A stretch of DNA of 9,160 nucleotides, taken from positions 1-9,160 of the forward strand of contig JAQGIA010000429.1 in NCBI GenBank assembly GCA_028291445.1, given 5' to 3'. Made by a program: the position numbers and the translations under genes. Of this stretch, positions 1 through 6,596 are shown piece after piece; within the stretch, counting starts at the first letter, position 1; the number at the start of each line of letters is the position of its first letter. Below the pieces are notes generated by a model. That model was not told where the DNA came from. It saw nothing but the letters and a program-made list of their open reading frames with translations, and searched no databases. The stretch comes from Belnapia sp. (GTDB lineage: Bacteria > Pseudomonadota > Alphaproteobacteria > Acetobacterales > Acetobacteraceae).

Positions 1-2
1 AG

Positions 3-602
3 GCCACGGCGGCGGAGCCCGACCGGGCGGCGCTGGAAACGGTCTTCGCCAGCGGCAACGGCGATGGCGCGGTGGTCTGCAGTATCCTGGATGCGCTGCA
101 TGCGCCGGATGTCGCGGTCTCGCCGACGCTGTTCCACAACTCGGTGCATAATGCGGCGGCGGGCTACTGGCATATCGCGGTGGGCTCGACCTTGCCCTCG
201 GTCAGCCTGGGCGGGCATGACGGGGCCTTCGCCGCCGGGCTGCTGGCGGCCATGGGGAATGTGGCGACGCGCGGCCGCGCCGTGCTGCTCTGCGCCTATG
301 ACACGCCGCTGCCGGCGCCGCTGGGCGCGGTGCGGGCCACGGCCTTCCCCTTCGCCACCGCCTGCCTGCTGCGGCCGGGACCGGAGGGCGCCCTGGCCGC
401 GCTGGAACTGCGCTACGTGGCCGAACCGCTGCCGCCCGGGCCTCCGGCCGAGGGGCTGGAGGGGCTGGATGCACTGGCGCTGGGCAATCCGGCGGCCCGC
501 GCCCTGCCGCTGTTGCGGGCGCTGGCGGCACGTCGGGCGGCGCTGGTCCGGTTGCCGCTGCTGGCGGATGCGCATCTGGAATTGCGGGTTTCGCCATGCT
601 GA
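3..602 (+). CDS. Ketoacyl synthase-like chain-length factor, C-terminal part (5' truncated by window)
   Basis: The frame is open from the left window edge, so only the last 199 codons are seen and the start lies upstream. The segment SPTLFHNSVHNAAAGYWHIA, followed by a Gly/Ser-rich stretch ending GAFAAGLLAAMGN, is typical of the ketoacyl-synthase-like proteins (Ketoacyl-synt_2 type) found in aryl polyene clusters and annotated as chain-length factors. In that family such a protein pairs with a true ketosynthase and helps set polyene length. No cysteine occurs where a ketosynthase nucleophile would be expected (the SVSLGGHDGAFAAG stretch), which fits a non-condensing partner subunit. It overlaps the downstream dehydratase gene by 7 bases, so the two are in one operon and probably translationally coupled. 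A GTG at 72 could be read as a start but lies inside the conserved domain. Family assignment is fairly sure; the exact Ape letter (ApeC-like) is inferred. Confidence 0.8.
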   Translation, partial: ATAAEPDRAALETVFASGNGDGAVVCSILDALHAPDVAVSPTLFHNSVHNAAAGYWHIAVGSTLPSVSLGGHDGAFAAGLLAAMGNVATRGRAVLLCAYDTPLPAPLGAVRATAFPFATACLLRPGPEGALAALELRYVAEPLPPGPPAEGLEGLDALALGNPAARALPLLRALAARRAALVRLPLLADAHLELRVSPC

Positions 603-1033
603 GCCCGCCGTTGGAGCGGGCGGCGATCGCTGGGCTGGTGCCGCACCAGGGGGCGATGTGCCTGCTGGACCGGGCGCTGGACTGGGGGACAGCGCATATC
701 CTCTGCACCACCGCGCGGCACCGGGACCCGGCCCATCCGCTGCGGCGGGACGGGATGCTGCCAGCGGTCTGCGGGCTGGAATTCGCCTTGCAGGCGATGG
801 CGCTGCATGGCGCCCTGCGGGCCGGCGCGGCGCAGCCGCTGGGCTTCGTCAGCAGCCTGCGCGAGGTGGCGCTGGCGGTGGCGCGGCTGGACGACATCGC
901 CGGCGACCTTCGCATCGAGGCGGTGGCGCTGGTGGCGGAGGCAGGCGGTTTCATCTACCGCTTCACCATCGCCGGGGATGGCCGCGACCTGCTGAGCGGC
1001 CAGGCGGCGGTGATCCTGGCGCGCGCCGCATGA
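596..1033 (+). CDS. apeP: ApeP-type hotdog 3-hydroxyacyl-ACP dehydratase of aryl polyene synthesis
   Basis: A 145-residue protein of the small hotdog dehydratase family. It would remove water from 3-hydroxyacyl-ACP to give the 2-enoyl-ACP that keeps each added unit as a conjugated double bond. Visible signatures are LVPHQGAMCLLDRAL at residues 14-28, with His17 as the likely catalytic histidine, and LPAVCGLEFALQAMALHG at 55-72, with Glu62 in the position of the second conserved acidic residue. This pairing of PHxGxMxLLDR with LPAxxGLExxxQAxA is characteristic of dehydratases in aryl polyene operons. In the characterised E. coli pathway the ApeP dehydratase acts with a second one, ApeI, which is not in this window. 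The ATG at 596 overlaps the previous gene by 7 bases, and the stop overlaps the ketoreductase start as ATGA, so coupled translation is likely. Length matches the family. Confidence 0.82.
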   Translation: MLSPPLERAAIAGLVPHQGAMCLLDRALDWGTAHILCTTARHRDPAHPLRRDGMLPAVCGLEFALQAMALHGALRAGAAQPLGFVSSLREVALAVARLDDIAGDLRIEAVALVAEAGGFIYRFTIAGDGRDLLSGQAAVILARAA

Positions 1034-1755
1034 TGCCGCGCCGCGCCCTGGTGACCGGCGGGGCCAGCCCGATCGGTGCCGCCATCTGCCGCCGGCTTGC
1101 CGCCGACGGCCATGCGGTGCTGGTCCATGCCCATGCCGGGCTGGATCGTGCCGAGGCCTTGGCGGGCGAGATCCGCGCCGGGGGCGGCCAGGCGGCGGCC
1201 CTGGCCTGCGACCTGACCGACATGCCCGCCACCGCCCTGGCGCTGGAGGCGTTGCTGGCCGCCGGGCCGATCCAGATCCTGGTGCACAACGCCGGTACGC
1301 ATGACGACGTGCCGCTGGCCGGCATGTCCGAGCAGCAGTGGCGCGGCGTGATCGATGTCTCGCTCAACGGCTTCTTCGCGGCGCTGCGGCCGCTGATCCT
1401 GCCGATGATCGGCACGCGCTGGGGCCGGGTGGTGGCCATCTCCTCCATCGCCGGGCTGCTGGGCAATCGCGGCCAGGCGAATTACGCGGCGGCCAAGGCC
1501 GGGCTGATCGGCGCCGTGAAGTCGGTCTCGCTGGAATACGCCTCGCGCGGGGTGACGGCGAATACCGTGGCGCCGGGCATCATCGCCTCCCCGGCGGTGA
1601 CGGCGGCGCTGACCCCGGCGCGGATCGCCGAGCTGGTCCCGGCGCGGCGGGCCGGCCAGCCGGAGGATGTGGCGGAGCTGGTGGGCTTCCTCGCCTCCGA
1701 CCGTGCCGGCTACATCAGCGGGCAGACCATCGCGGTGGGCGGCGGGCTGGGCTGA
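1030..1755 (+). CDS. fabG: 3-oxoacyl-ACP reductase, FabG/ApeQ type
   Basis: A complete 241-residue short-chain dehydrogenase that would reduce 3-oxoacyl-ACP to 3-hydroxyacyl-ACP with NADPH, the ketoreduction step of the aryl polyene elongation cycle. The Rossmann cofactor motif is VTGGASPIG at residues 8-16 and the NAG motif is at 87-89. The catalytic set Asn113, Ser139, Tyr152 and Lys156 has normal spacing (SSIAGLLGNRGQANYAAAK), and APGIIASP at 181-188 is the usual substrate-side loop. Length is normal for FabG. Its position directly after the dehydratase is that of ApeQ (sometimes called FabG2) in aryl polyene clusters, so a pigment role is preferred over housekeeping fatty-acid synthesis. 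Translation starts at ATG 1030, inside the ATGATG that overlaps the upstream stop; the second ATG at 1033 is equally possible. It is the last + strand gene before the hairpin-rich spacer, so the operon probably ends here. Confidence 0.88.
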   Translation: MMPRRALVTGGASPIGAAICRRLAADGHAVLVHAHAGLDRAEALAGEIRAGGGQAAALACDLTDMPATALALEALLAAGPIQILVHNAGTHDDVPLAGMSEQQWRGVIDVSLNGFFAALRPLILPMIGTRWGRVVAISSIAGLLGNRGQANYAAAKAGLIGAVKSVSLEYASRGVTANTVAPGIIASPAVTAALTPARIAELVPARRAGQPEDVAELVGFLASDRAGYISGQTIAVGGGLG

Positions 1756-1784
1756 TCCTTCGGTGGGATGGCAGGTTCAAGCCT

Positions 1785-1807
1785 GGGAGGAAAAGGCATT
1801 TCCTCCC
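1785..1807 (+). terminator. Hairpin after the aryl polyene operon, possible terminator
   Basis: GGGAGGAAA at 1785-1793 and TTTCCTCCC at 1799-1807 are perfect reverse complements, giving a 9-bp stem with a 5-base loop. It begins 30 bases after the ketoreductase stop. There is no T-run after the 3' arm, so it is not a textbook intrinsic terminator. It could act as an mRNA 3'-end stabiliser or as a terminator helped by other factors. Confidence 0.5.
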
Positions 1808-1827
1808 GTTGGACGCATGCGTCCAAC
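1808..1827. repeat. Perfect 20-bp palindrome
   Basis: GTTGGACGCATGCGTCCAAC reads identically on both strands with no mismatch and no spacer. It abuts the 3' arm of the preceding hairpin directly. A spacerless palindrome is a poor RNA hairpin but a good binding site for a dimeric protein, or part of a dispersed repeat. It lies between the ends of two convergent genes rather than before a promoter, so a classical operator role is not obvious. Confidence 0.7.
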
Positions 1828-1865
1828 CCCACCATTGCTCGAGACTCCCAAAAATAGATGAGGGT

Positions 1866-1887
1866 CCGGGAGAATACCTTCTCCCGG
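1866..1887. terminator. Hairpin between convergent genes, possible bidirectional terminator
   Basis: CCGGGAGAA at 1866-1874 and TTCTCCCGG at 1879-1887 form a perfect 9-bp stem closed by a 4-base loop (TACC). Read on the + strand it is followed by a T/C-rich tail (cctttcctgtctt). Read on the - strand, a run of five T lies about 11 bases beyond the stem (complement of 1850-1854). It begins 32 bases past the lipoprotein stop on the - strand and could end transcription from either side. The position between convergent genes supports this, but neither tail is a perfect U-tract. Confidence 0.6.
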
Positions 1888-1919
1888 CCTTTCCTGTCTT
1901 ACTGAAACCAGACAGCGTC

Positions 1920-2114
1920 TCACTGCGTACGGCCGCGCACCCAATCGCCGGCGCGGCCGATGGCGGCGCCGGTGGAATTGGCGGCGCGGCCCACCGCTTC
2001 CCCGGTGCGGCTGCCGGCGCGGTCCAGGGTTTCCCCGGCGCGGGTCGCCGGGCGGTTGGCCTCGCAGGCGGCGAGTGCCAGGATGAGCAGGATGGCGGTG
2101 GCGGCGCGGCGCAT
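1920..2114 (-). CDS. Small lipoprotein with three 11-residue repeats
   Basis: A 64-residue protein starting MRRAATAILLILALAACEAN. Two arginines, a hydrophobic stretch and the lipobox LAAC (Cys17) make this a convincing lipoprotein signal peptide, so the mature part of about 48 residues should be lipid-anchored at the cell envelope. The mature part is built from three consecutive, similar 11-residue units: RAGETLDRAGS, RTGEAVGRAAN and STGAAIGRAGD, with a short WVRGRTQ tail. The pattern (Arg/Ser, small residue, Gly, then an aliphatic residue and Gly/Asp-Arg-Ala) could form an amphipathic helix or a glycine-zipper surface. The family was not recognised and no function is claimed. The ATG shares its A with the TAA stop of the halogenase-like frame (TAATG), indicating coupled translation from the same - strand transcript. 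Longer versions of this frame run antisense into the halogenase gene and lack the signal peptide. Confidence 0.72.
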   Translation of the reverse strand: MRRAATAILLILALAACEANRPATRAGETLDRAGSRTGEAVGRAANSTGAAIGRAGDWVRGRTQ

Positions 2115-3214
2115 TATTCCGCCGCCAGCGCCATGGGGGCCGTCGCCGGCAGGGCTTCCGGCATGGCCGGGCCGAAGCCCCAGCGGTGCAGCGCCGAGAG
2201 GGTGTGGAACATCGCCTTGAAGGACAGGATCGGCACCACGGCGCGCAGGTCGCCGTGCAGGTTGCCGGCCAGCATGTTGATGATGCCGTCGCGCATCCAC
2301 AACGTGTTGCGCGGCGCCATGAACAGCGAGCGCATGACCGGGTCGTTGATCCGGTAGATCAGCCAGCCGATGCGGTCCATGGCGCGGCCCATTTCCTGGT
2401 TGGTGCGCGACGCCAGCACCTGGCCGCGGGCCGGATTGTCGAGCCAGGCATGTGCGGCTTCGGCGCCGAGTTCCCCGGCGGTCATGGCCATCAGCACGCC
2501 GGTCGAGAACATCGGGTCGACGAAGCCGAAGGCGTCGCCGATCATCAGGTAGCCGTCGCCATACCCCTGGCGGGCGCGGTAGCTGTAGTTGCCGGTGCTG
2601 AAGACCTCGGAGACCATCTCGGCCCCGGCGGCGCGGGCGGCGACGGTGGGGCTGCCGGCGATGCGCGCCAGCAGCATCTCCTCCGGCGTCCCCCCGTTGC
2701 CCTTGGGGCGGCCCTTCCAGGCCGACTGGTTGCCGACGAAGCCGATGCTCATCAGCCCGTCCTGCAGGGGAATGAGCCAGAACCAGCCATCCTCGGCCAG
2801 GTGGATGCTGATATAGCCCTCCAACTCGCCGTCGCGCCGGGTCACGCCGCGGAAATGCGCATAGACGGCCGCGGTGTTGTTGTACTTGTTCATGTCCTTC
2901 ACCCGCAGCCGCCCGGCGAGGAAGGTGTCGCGGCCGGAGGCATCCAGCACGTAGCGGGGGCGGAATTGCAGGGTGGCGCCGGTCGCGTCCCGGGCGGTGA
3001 CGCTGGCGCGTTCGCCCGCGGCACCGAAGGCCGCGTCGATGACCTGGATATTCTCCAAGGTGGTGGCGCCGCGCCGGCGGGCATTGGCGAAGAGCAGCGC
3101 GTCGAATTCCGAACGCTTCACCTGCCAGGCATGGGTGCGTGTCTTGTTCAGCGCCTGGGCGAAGGGGAAGGCGGCGCTGCGGCCGGTGCGGTCGGAGACG
3201 AATTCCGCGCCGGG

Positions 3215-3217
3215 CTA
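3215..3217 (-). other. In-frame amber (TAG) codon 83 of the halogenase-like gene
   Basis: The - strand reads GTC CAC TAG CCC GGC GCG GAA TTC: Val-His-stop-Pro-Gly-Ala-Glu-Phe. Homology to the family is clear on both sides without a change of frame. One substitution from AAG (Lys), CAG (Gln) or GAG (Glu) would explain it. By recollected alignment with PrnA/RebH (Lys79) and CmlS (Lys-Pro followed by Phe five residues on), this codon occupies the catalytic lysine position. Confidence 0.75.
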
Positions 3218-3416
3218 GTGGACCCCGATGCGGCGGACCTCGTCGAGCACGCCGAGGCGTTCCAGGATATCGAGGTTGCGCGGCAGCAGGCTCTCGCCGA
3301 TGTGGAAGCGGGGATGCGCCGCCTTTTCCAGCAGCACCACGTCACGGCCGGCCATGGCCAGGCAGGTGGCGGCGGTGGCGCCGGCGGGACCGCCGCCGAT
3401 GACGAGGACATCGGGC

Positions 3417-3461
3417 GTCGAGGGGATGGGCGTTGAGGGGGCGGGCGTGGAGGGGGCGTTC
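3417..3461. repeat. Three imperfect 15-bp tandem repeats encoding a Pro-Ser-Thr leader
   Basis: The units GTCGAGGGGATGGGC (3417-3431), GTTGAGGGGGCGGGC (3432-3446) and GTGGAGGGGGCGTTC (3447-3461) are tandem copies on the + strand. On the coding (-) strand they give the N-terminal residues [10 protein letters not shown] and PIPST just before the FAD-binding fold. The repeat length is a multiple of three, so copy-number change would keep the frame. It is a flexible, probably non-essential leader. Confidence 0.65.
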
Positions 3462-3463
3462 AT

Positions 3464-3619
3464 GCGCCGGAGCCTCGGTATACCGGTAGCGTGCGTCAAG
3501 TAACTTGCCGGGGCGCGTGACCCGGTATCGGGGGCATGGAATTTGCTGGCCTGCCGCAAAATGGTGGCGGACCTTCCGGCGCCATGCTCGGATATGCCCC
3601 GACCAGCCAGGAGAGTCTG
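3464..3619. promoter_or_regulatory. Divergent intergenic region between the halogenase-like gene and the ABC transporter operon
   Basis: This 156-base gap must carry the promoters for both the - strand halogenase/lipoprotein pair and the + strand transporter operon. It holds the 10-bp palindrome CGGTATACCG (3476-3485), an overlapping 8-bp palindrome TACCGGTA (3481-3488), and the dyad CAAGT-A-ACTTG (3497-3507), which are candidate operator half-sites. A TTGACG on the - strand (3494-3499) resembles a -35 box, but no -10 box lies at the right spacing. I therefore do not place a promoter precisely. Confidence 0.35.
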
Positions 3620-4750
3620 ATGATGCCGCTTCGCCGTCGCTCCATCCTCACCGGCCTCGTCGCGGGCGCCATGGCAAGCGGCCCCGCCCGCGCGGCGGAC
3701 CCGGTCTTCGTCGGCGTCAGCGGTCCGCTGACCGGCCCGAACGCCCAGTATGGCGCGCAGTGGAAGGACGCCTTCGACCTCGCCCTCGCCGAGGTCAACC
3801 CGACCGCCGCGCATCCGGTCCGCTACGTCTTCGAGGACAGCCAGAGCGACCCCCGGCAATCCGTCGCCATCGCGCAGAAATTCGTCAACGACCCGCGCAT
3901 CGTCATGGAGCTGGGCGACTTTTCCTCGCCCGCCTCGATGGCCGCCTCGCCGATCTACCAGCGGGCCAAGCTGGTGCAATTCGGCTTCACCAATTCCCAC
4001 CCGGATTTCACCAAGGGTGGCGACTACATGTGGAGCAATTCCATCAGCCAGGCGGAGGAGCAGCCGAGCCTGGCGGATTTCGCCGTCGCCGGGCTCGGCC
4101 GGAAGCGGCTGGGGGTGATCCACCTGAACACCGATTGGGGGGTTACCAGCAAGAACCTGTTCGCGGCCGCGGTGCAGGCCAAGGGCGCCGAGGTGACGGC
4201 GGCGGAGGGCTTCCTGCCGAACGAGCGGGACTTCCGCTCGACCCTGGTCCGCATCCGCGACAGCAACCCCGATGGCATCGTGCTGATCGCCTATTACGCC
4301 GATGCCGCCACCATCATCCGGCAGATCCGCACCCTGGGGCTGACGCAGCCAATCGTCGCGGTCAGCTCGGTCTATTCGCCGAAGCTGCTGGAGCTTGGCG
4401 GGGATGCGGTGAACGGGGTGCATGTCATCACCACCTTCTTTCCGGAGGAGCCGCGCCCCGAGGTGCAGCGCTTCGTCGCCAGCTTCCGCGCCAAGTACAG
4501 CCGGGAGCCGGATACCTTCAACGCCACCGCCTACGACACGATGATCCTCGTCTCCACCCTGGTGAACCAGTTCGGCACCACGCGTGCGGCGATCCGCGAC
4601 GGGCTGTCCAAGGTGCGCGGGGTGCCGAGCGTCATCTACGGCACCATGCAATTCGACCAGGCGACCCGCCGGGTGGAAGGCGCCCGCTACAAGCGGTTGC
4701 TGGTGCAGGGCGGCAAATTCGTGCTGTGGCAGGGCGGCACGCCGTCCTGA
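3620..4750 (+). CDS. Periplasmic substrate-binding protein of a Liv-type ABC importer
   Basis: A 376-residue binding protein of the branched-chain amino-acid/amide type (Peripla_BP_6 fold). It would capture the substrate in the periplasm and deliver it to the permease encoded next. The N-terminus [20 protein letters not shown], ending in an ARA site (23-25), is an export signal; the RRSIL core resembles a twin-arginine motif, so Tat export is possible. The mature protein begins near [20 protein letters not shown], the typical first strand and ligand loop of the family. ISQAEEQPS and [13 protein letters not shown] are the usual second-lobe region. There is no cysteine. I chose ATG 3620 because AGGAG lies 6 bases upstream and the signal peptide starts there; the ATG at 3623 is an alternative, and the in-frame ATG at 3536 would bury the signal. 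The ligand cannot be told from the sequence; related proteins bind amino acids, amides, urea or aromatic acids. Confidence 0.88.
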   Translation: MMPLRRRSILTGLVAGAMASGPARAADPVFVGVSGPLTGPNAQYGAQWKDAFDLALAEVNPTAAHPVRYVFEDSQSDPRQSVAIAQKFVNDPRIVMELGDFSSPASMAASPIYQRAKLVQFGFTNSHPDFTKGGDYMWSNSISQAEEQPSLADFAVAGLGRKRLGVIHLNTDWGVTSKNLFAAAVQAKGAEVTAAEGFLPNERDFRSTLVRIRDSNPDGIVLIAYYADAATIIRQIRTLGLTQPIVAVSSVYSPKLLELGGDAVNGVHVITTFFPEEPRPEVQRFVASFRAKYSREPDTFNATAYDTMILVSTLVNQFGTTRAAIRDGLSKVRGVPSVIYGTMQFDQATRRVEGARYKRLLVQGGKFVLWQGGTPS

Positions 4751-4760
4751 GGCGGCGGGC

Positions 4761-6596
4761 GTGAGCGCACCCATGCTGGGGGCCTGGTTCGACTACACCG
4801 TCAACGGCTTCGTCATCGGCAACATCTACGCGCTGCTCGCGGTCGGGCTGGCGCTGATCTACGGCGTCGCCAACCTGGTCAATTTCGCGCATGGCTCGGT
4901 CTATGTCGTGGGCGCCTACGTCGGCTGGGCGGCGATCACCTATCTCGGCACGCCGCTGCCGGTGACCCTGCTCTGCGTGGTGGTGGTCTGTGCGCTGGTC
5001 GGCGTCGGGATCGAGCGGCTCGGGCTGCGGCCGCTGCATGGCGCCTCCCGCATCGCGCCGCTGCTGGCCACCATCGGCATCGCCCTGGTGCTGGACCAGG
5101 TGGTGCAGCTCATCTTCTCGCCGGATCCGCGGGCGGTGCCGATGCAGGTGCCGGACTGGCGCATCACCCTCGGCGGCGGCACCATCGGCGCGCTGGACCT
5201 GCTGATCGCCGGCATCGGGCTGACCTCGGCGGCGGTGCTCTACGGCTTCCTCCGCTTCACCAAGCTCGGCTGGGCGGTGCGCGCCACGGCGCAGGATTCC
5301 GACGCGGCCAAGCAGATGGGCGTCGATACCGACCGGGTGAACCTGGTGGTCTTCGCCATCGCCTCGGCGCTGAGCGGGATCAGCGGCGTGCTGGTCGGCA
5401 TGTACTACAACCAGATCAACCCGGCGATGAGCTTCGAGGCGACGCTCAAGGGCATCGTCGCGCTCATCATCGGCGGACTCGGCAACGTGCCGGGGGCGAT
5501 CGGCGGCTCGCTGATCCTCGGGCTGACCGAGAGCTACGGCATCGCGCTGTTCGGTACCTCATACCGCAACCTGTTTGCCTTCGTGCTGCTGATCGCCATG
5601 CTGGTGTGGCGGCCGAACGGGCTGTTCGCGGCGCGGCGGTCGCTGCCGCCGGAGCCGATGACCGGCACCTTCATCGCCCGCTCGCGGCCGCTGAAGGTGC
5701 CGTCCTGGGCGGTCGCGGTGGTGATCCTGCTGGCGGCGCTGCTGCCGCTGCTCGATGCGCCCTACCTGCTGCAGATCGGCGCCAATTCGCTGATGTACGC
5801 CATGCTGGCGCTCAGCCTGACCCTGGTCGCCGGCACGGTCGGGCAGGTCTCACTGGGGCATGCGGCGCTGCTGGCGATCGGCGGCTATGCCTCCGGCCTG
5901 CTGGCGCTCGATGCCGGCTGGCCGGTGGCGGTGGCGATCCCCGCCGCCGGGCTGATCACCGCGGCGCTCGGCACCCTGCTGGTCTTCCCGGCCTTCCGGC
6001 TGACCGGGCATTACGTCTCGATCGCCACGCTCGGCATCGGCGAGATCGTCTCCCTGGTGATCCTCAACTGGACCGGGCTGACGCGCGGCGCGATCGGCCT
6101 CGGCGGCATCCCGCCGCTGGAGGTCTTCGGCTACGACCTCGGCTCGGTGCAGGGGACCTATTGGCTCTGCCTGGTGGTGCTGGTGCTGCTGGCGCTGTTG
6201 CAGGTGCGGCTGCTGAACTCGCACCTCGGACGAAGCTGGCGGGCGATCCGCGACGACAGCGTGGCGGCGCGGTCCTACGGCGTCAGCGGCGACCGCTACA
6301 AGGCGCTGGCATTCGGCTACGGCGGTTTCGCCGCCGGCATCAGCGGCGCCATCACCGCGCATGCCTATTCCTACATCAACCACGAGACCTTCGGCGCCAC
6401 CATCTCCATCCTGGCGCTGACCATGGTCATCCTCGGGGGCCTGGGCAACGTGGTGGGCGCGGTGCTCGGGGCGACCCTGCTGATCGCCTTGCCGGAAGCC
6501 TTCCGATTCCTGGCGGAGTATCGCATCCTGATCTACGGCATCGTGCTGCTGCTGCTGATCCGCTTCCGCCCCCAGGGCCTGATGGGGACGGTCTGA
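4761..6596 (+). CDS. Fused LivH-LivM type ABC transporter permease
   Basis: A single 611-residue membrane protein combining both permease subunits of a branched-chain amino-acid-type importer. Residues about 5-292 form the LivH-like half ([20 protein letters not shown], then NLVNFAHGS) and about 315-605 the LivM-like half ([18 protein letters not shown], then [10 protein letters not shown]). They are joined by a polar linker near 293-314. Each half has its own ATPase-coupling loop: [19 protein letters not shown] at 170-188 and [19 protein letters not shown] at 490-508. Each also has a conserved GGLGN segment (238-242 and 559-563). Many hydrophobic spans of about 20 residues are visible in both halves. 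GTG 4761 is preferred as start because GAGG lies 8 bases upstream; ATG 4773 is in frame but has no good ribosome site. It follows the binding-protein gene by 10 bases, and its TGA overlaps the next ATG by one base. Fused LivHM permeases are known in proteobacteria, so this is not an assembly join. Confidence 0.9.
   Translation: MSAPMLGAWFDYTVNGFVIGNIYALLAVGLALIYGVANLVNFAHGSVYVVGAYVGWAAITYLGTPLPVTLLCVVVVCALVGVGIERLGLRPLHGASRIAPLLATIGIALVLDQVVQLIFSPDPRAVPMQVPDWRITLGGGTIGALDLLIAGIGLTSAAVLYGFLRFTKLGWAVRATAQDSDAAKQMGVDTDRVNLVVFAIASALSGISGVLVGMYYNQINPAMSFEATLKGIVALIIGGLGNVPGAIGGSLILGLTESYGIALFGTSYRNLFAFVLLIAMLVWRPNGLFAARRSLPPEPMTGTFIARSRPLKVPSWAVAVVILLAALLPLLDAPYLLQIGANSLMYAMLALSLTLVAGTVGQVSLGHAALLAIGGYASGLLALDAGWPVAVAIPAAGLITAALGTLLVFPAFRLTGHYVSIATLGIGEIVSLVILNWTGLTRGAIGLGGIPPLEVFGYDLGSVQGTYWLCLVVLVLLALLQVRLLNSHLGRSWRAIRDDSVAARSYGVSGDRYKALAFGYGGFAAGISGAITAHAYSYINHETFGATISILALTMVILGGLGNVVGAVLGATLLIALPEAFRFLAEYRILIYGIVLLLLIRFRPQGLMGTV

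Larger units (their letters stand above)
2114..3463 (-). pseudogene. Flavin-dependent halogenase-like oxidoreductase interrupted by an in-frame TAG
   Basis: The frame spans 449 codons before the final TAA and is intact except for one TAG at codon 83. The N-terminal part has a FAD-binding GGGPAG motif at 23-28 and [10 protein letters not shown] at 52-61, typical of flavin-dependent halogenases. After the stop, the same frame continues with PGAEFVSD, DASGRDT at 174-180, the halogenase hallmark WxWxIP (WFWLIP) at 227-232, and GDAFGFVDPMFSTG at about 309-322. In tryptophan halogenases a glutamate lies in the DPxESTG segment; here it is Phe, which resembles phenol/pyrrole halogenases or related monooxygenases. 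Such enzymes use FADH2 to halogenate or oxidise aromatic rings. The start at 3463 follows a GAGG ribosome site by 9 bases. Next to aryl polyene genes, a role in decorating the pigment's aromatic head is plausible but inferred. Only the one stop was seen and no frameshift, so the lesion is recent, a sequence error, or read through. Confidence 0.8.

Noticed and set aside
202..954. 250-codon - strand open frame across the aryl polyene genes
   Set aside because: It is antisense to motif-bearing genes and is Pro/Ala/Arg-rich without domains or a ribosome site.
3215..3217. TAG as a pyrrolysine or other recoded codon
   Set aside because: No recoding element or dedicated tRNA is visible in the window, and a single-base mutation or sequence error is a simpler explanation.
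2186..3436. Long + strand open frame (416 codons) across the halogenase-like gene
   Set aside because: It lies antisense to a gene with clear flavoprotein motifs, has composition expected of a GC-rich shadow (His/Gly/Val/Ala-rich, no domains), and has no ribosome site. Its length is explained by strong GC bias at third positions.
3471..3499. TTGACG and TATACC as a - strand promoter for the halogenase-like gene
   Set aside because: The two hexamers are only 11 bases apart, too close for a sigma-70 promoter, and the proper-distance hexamer is the ribosome site.
3536..3619. Upstream ATG extension of the binding protein
   Set aside because: It would place 28 residues before a clear export signal and has no ribosome site. 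ATG 3620 has AGGAG at good spacing.
3464..4774. - strand open frame continuing upstream of the halogenase start, antisense to the binding-protein gene
   Set aside because: Only the part after 3463 has recognisable protein features. The upstream part is antisense to a well-supported gene and shows no domain.
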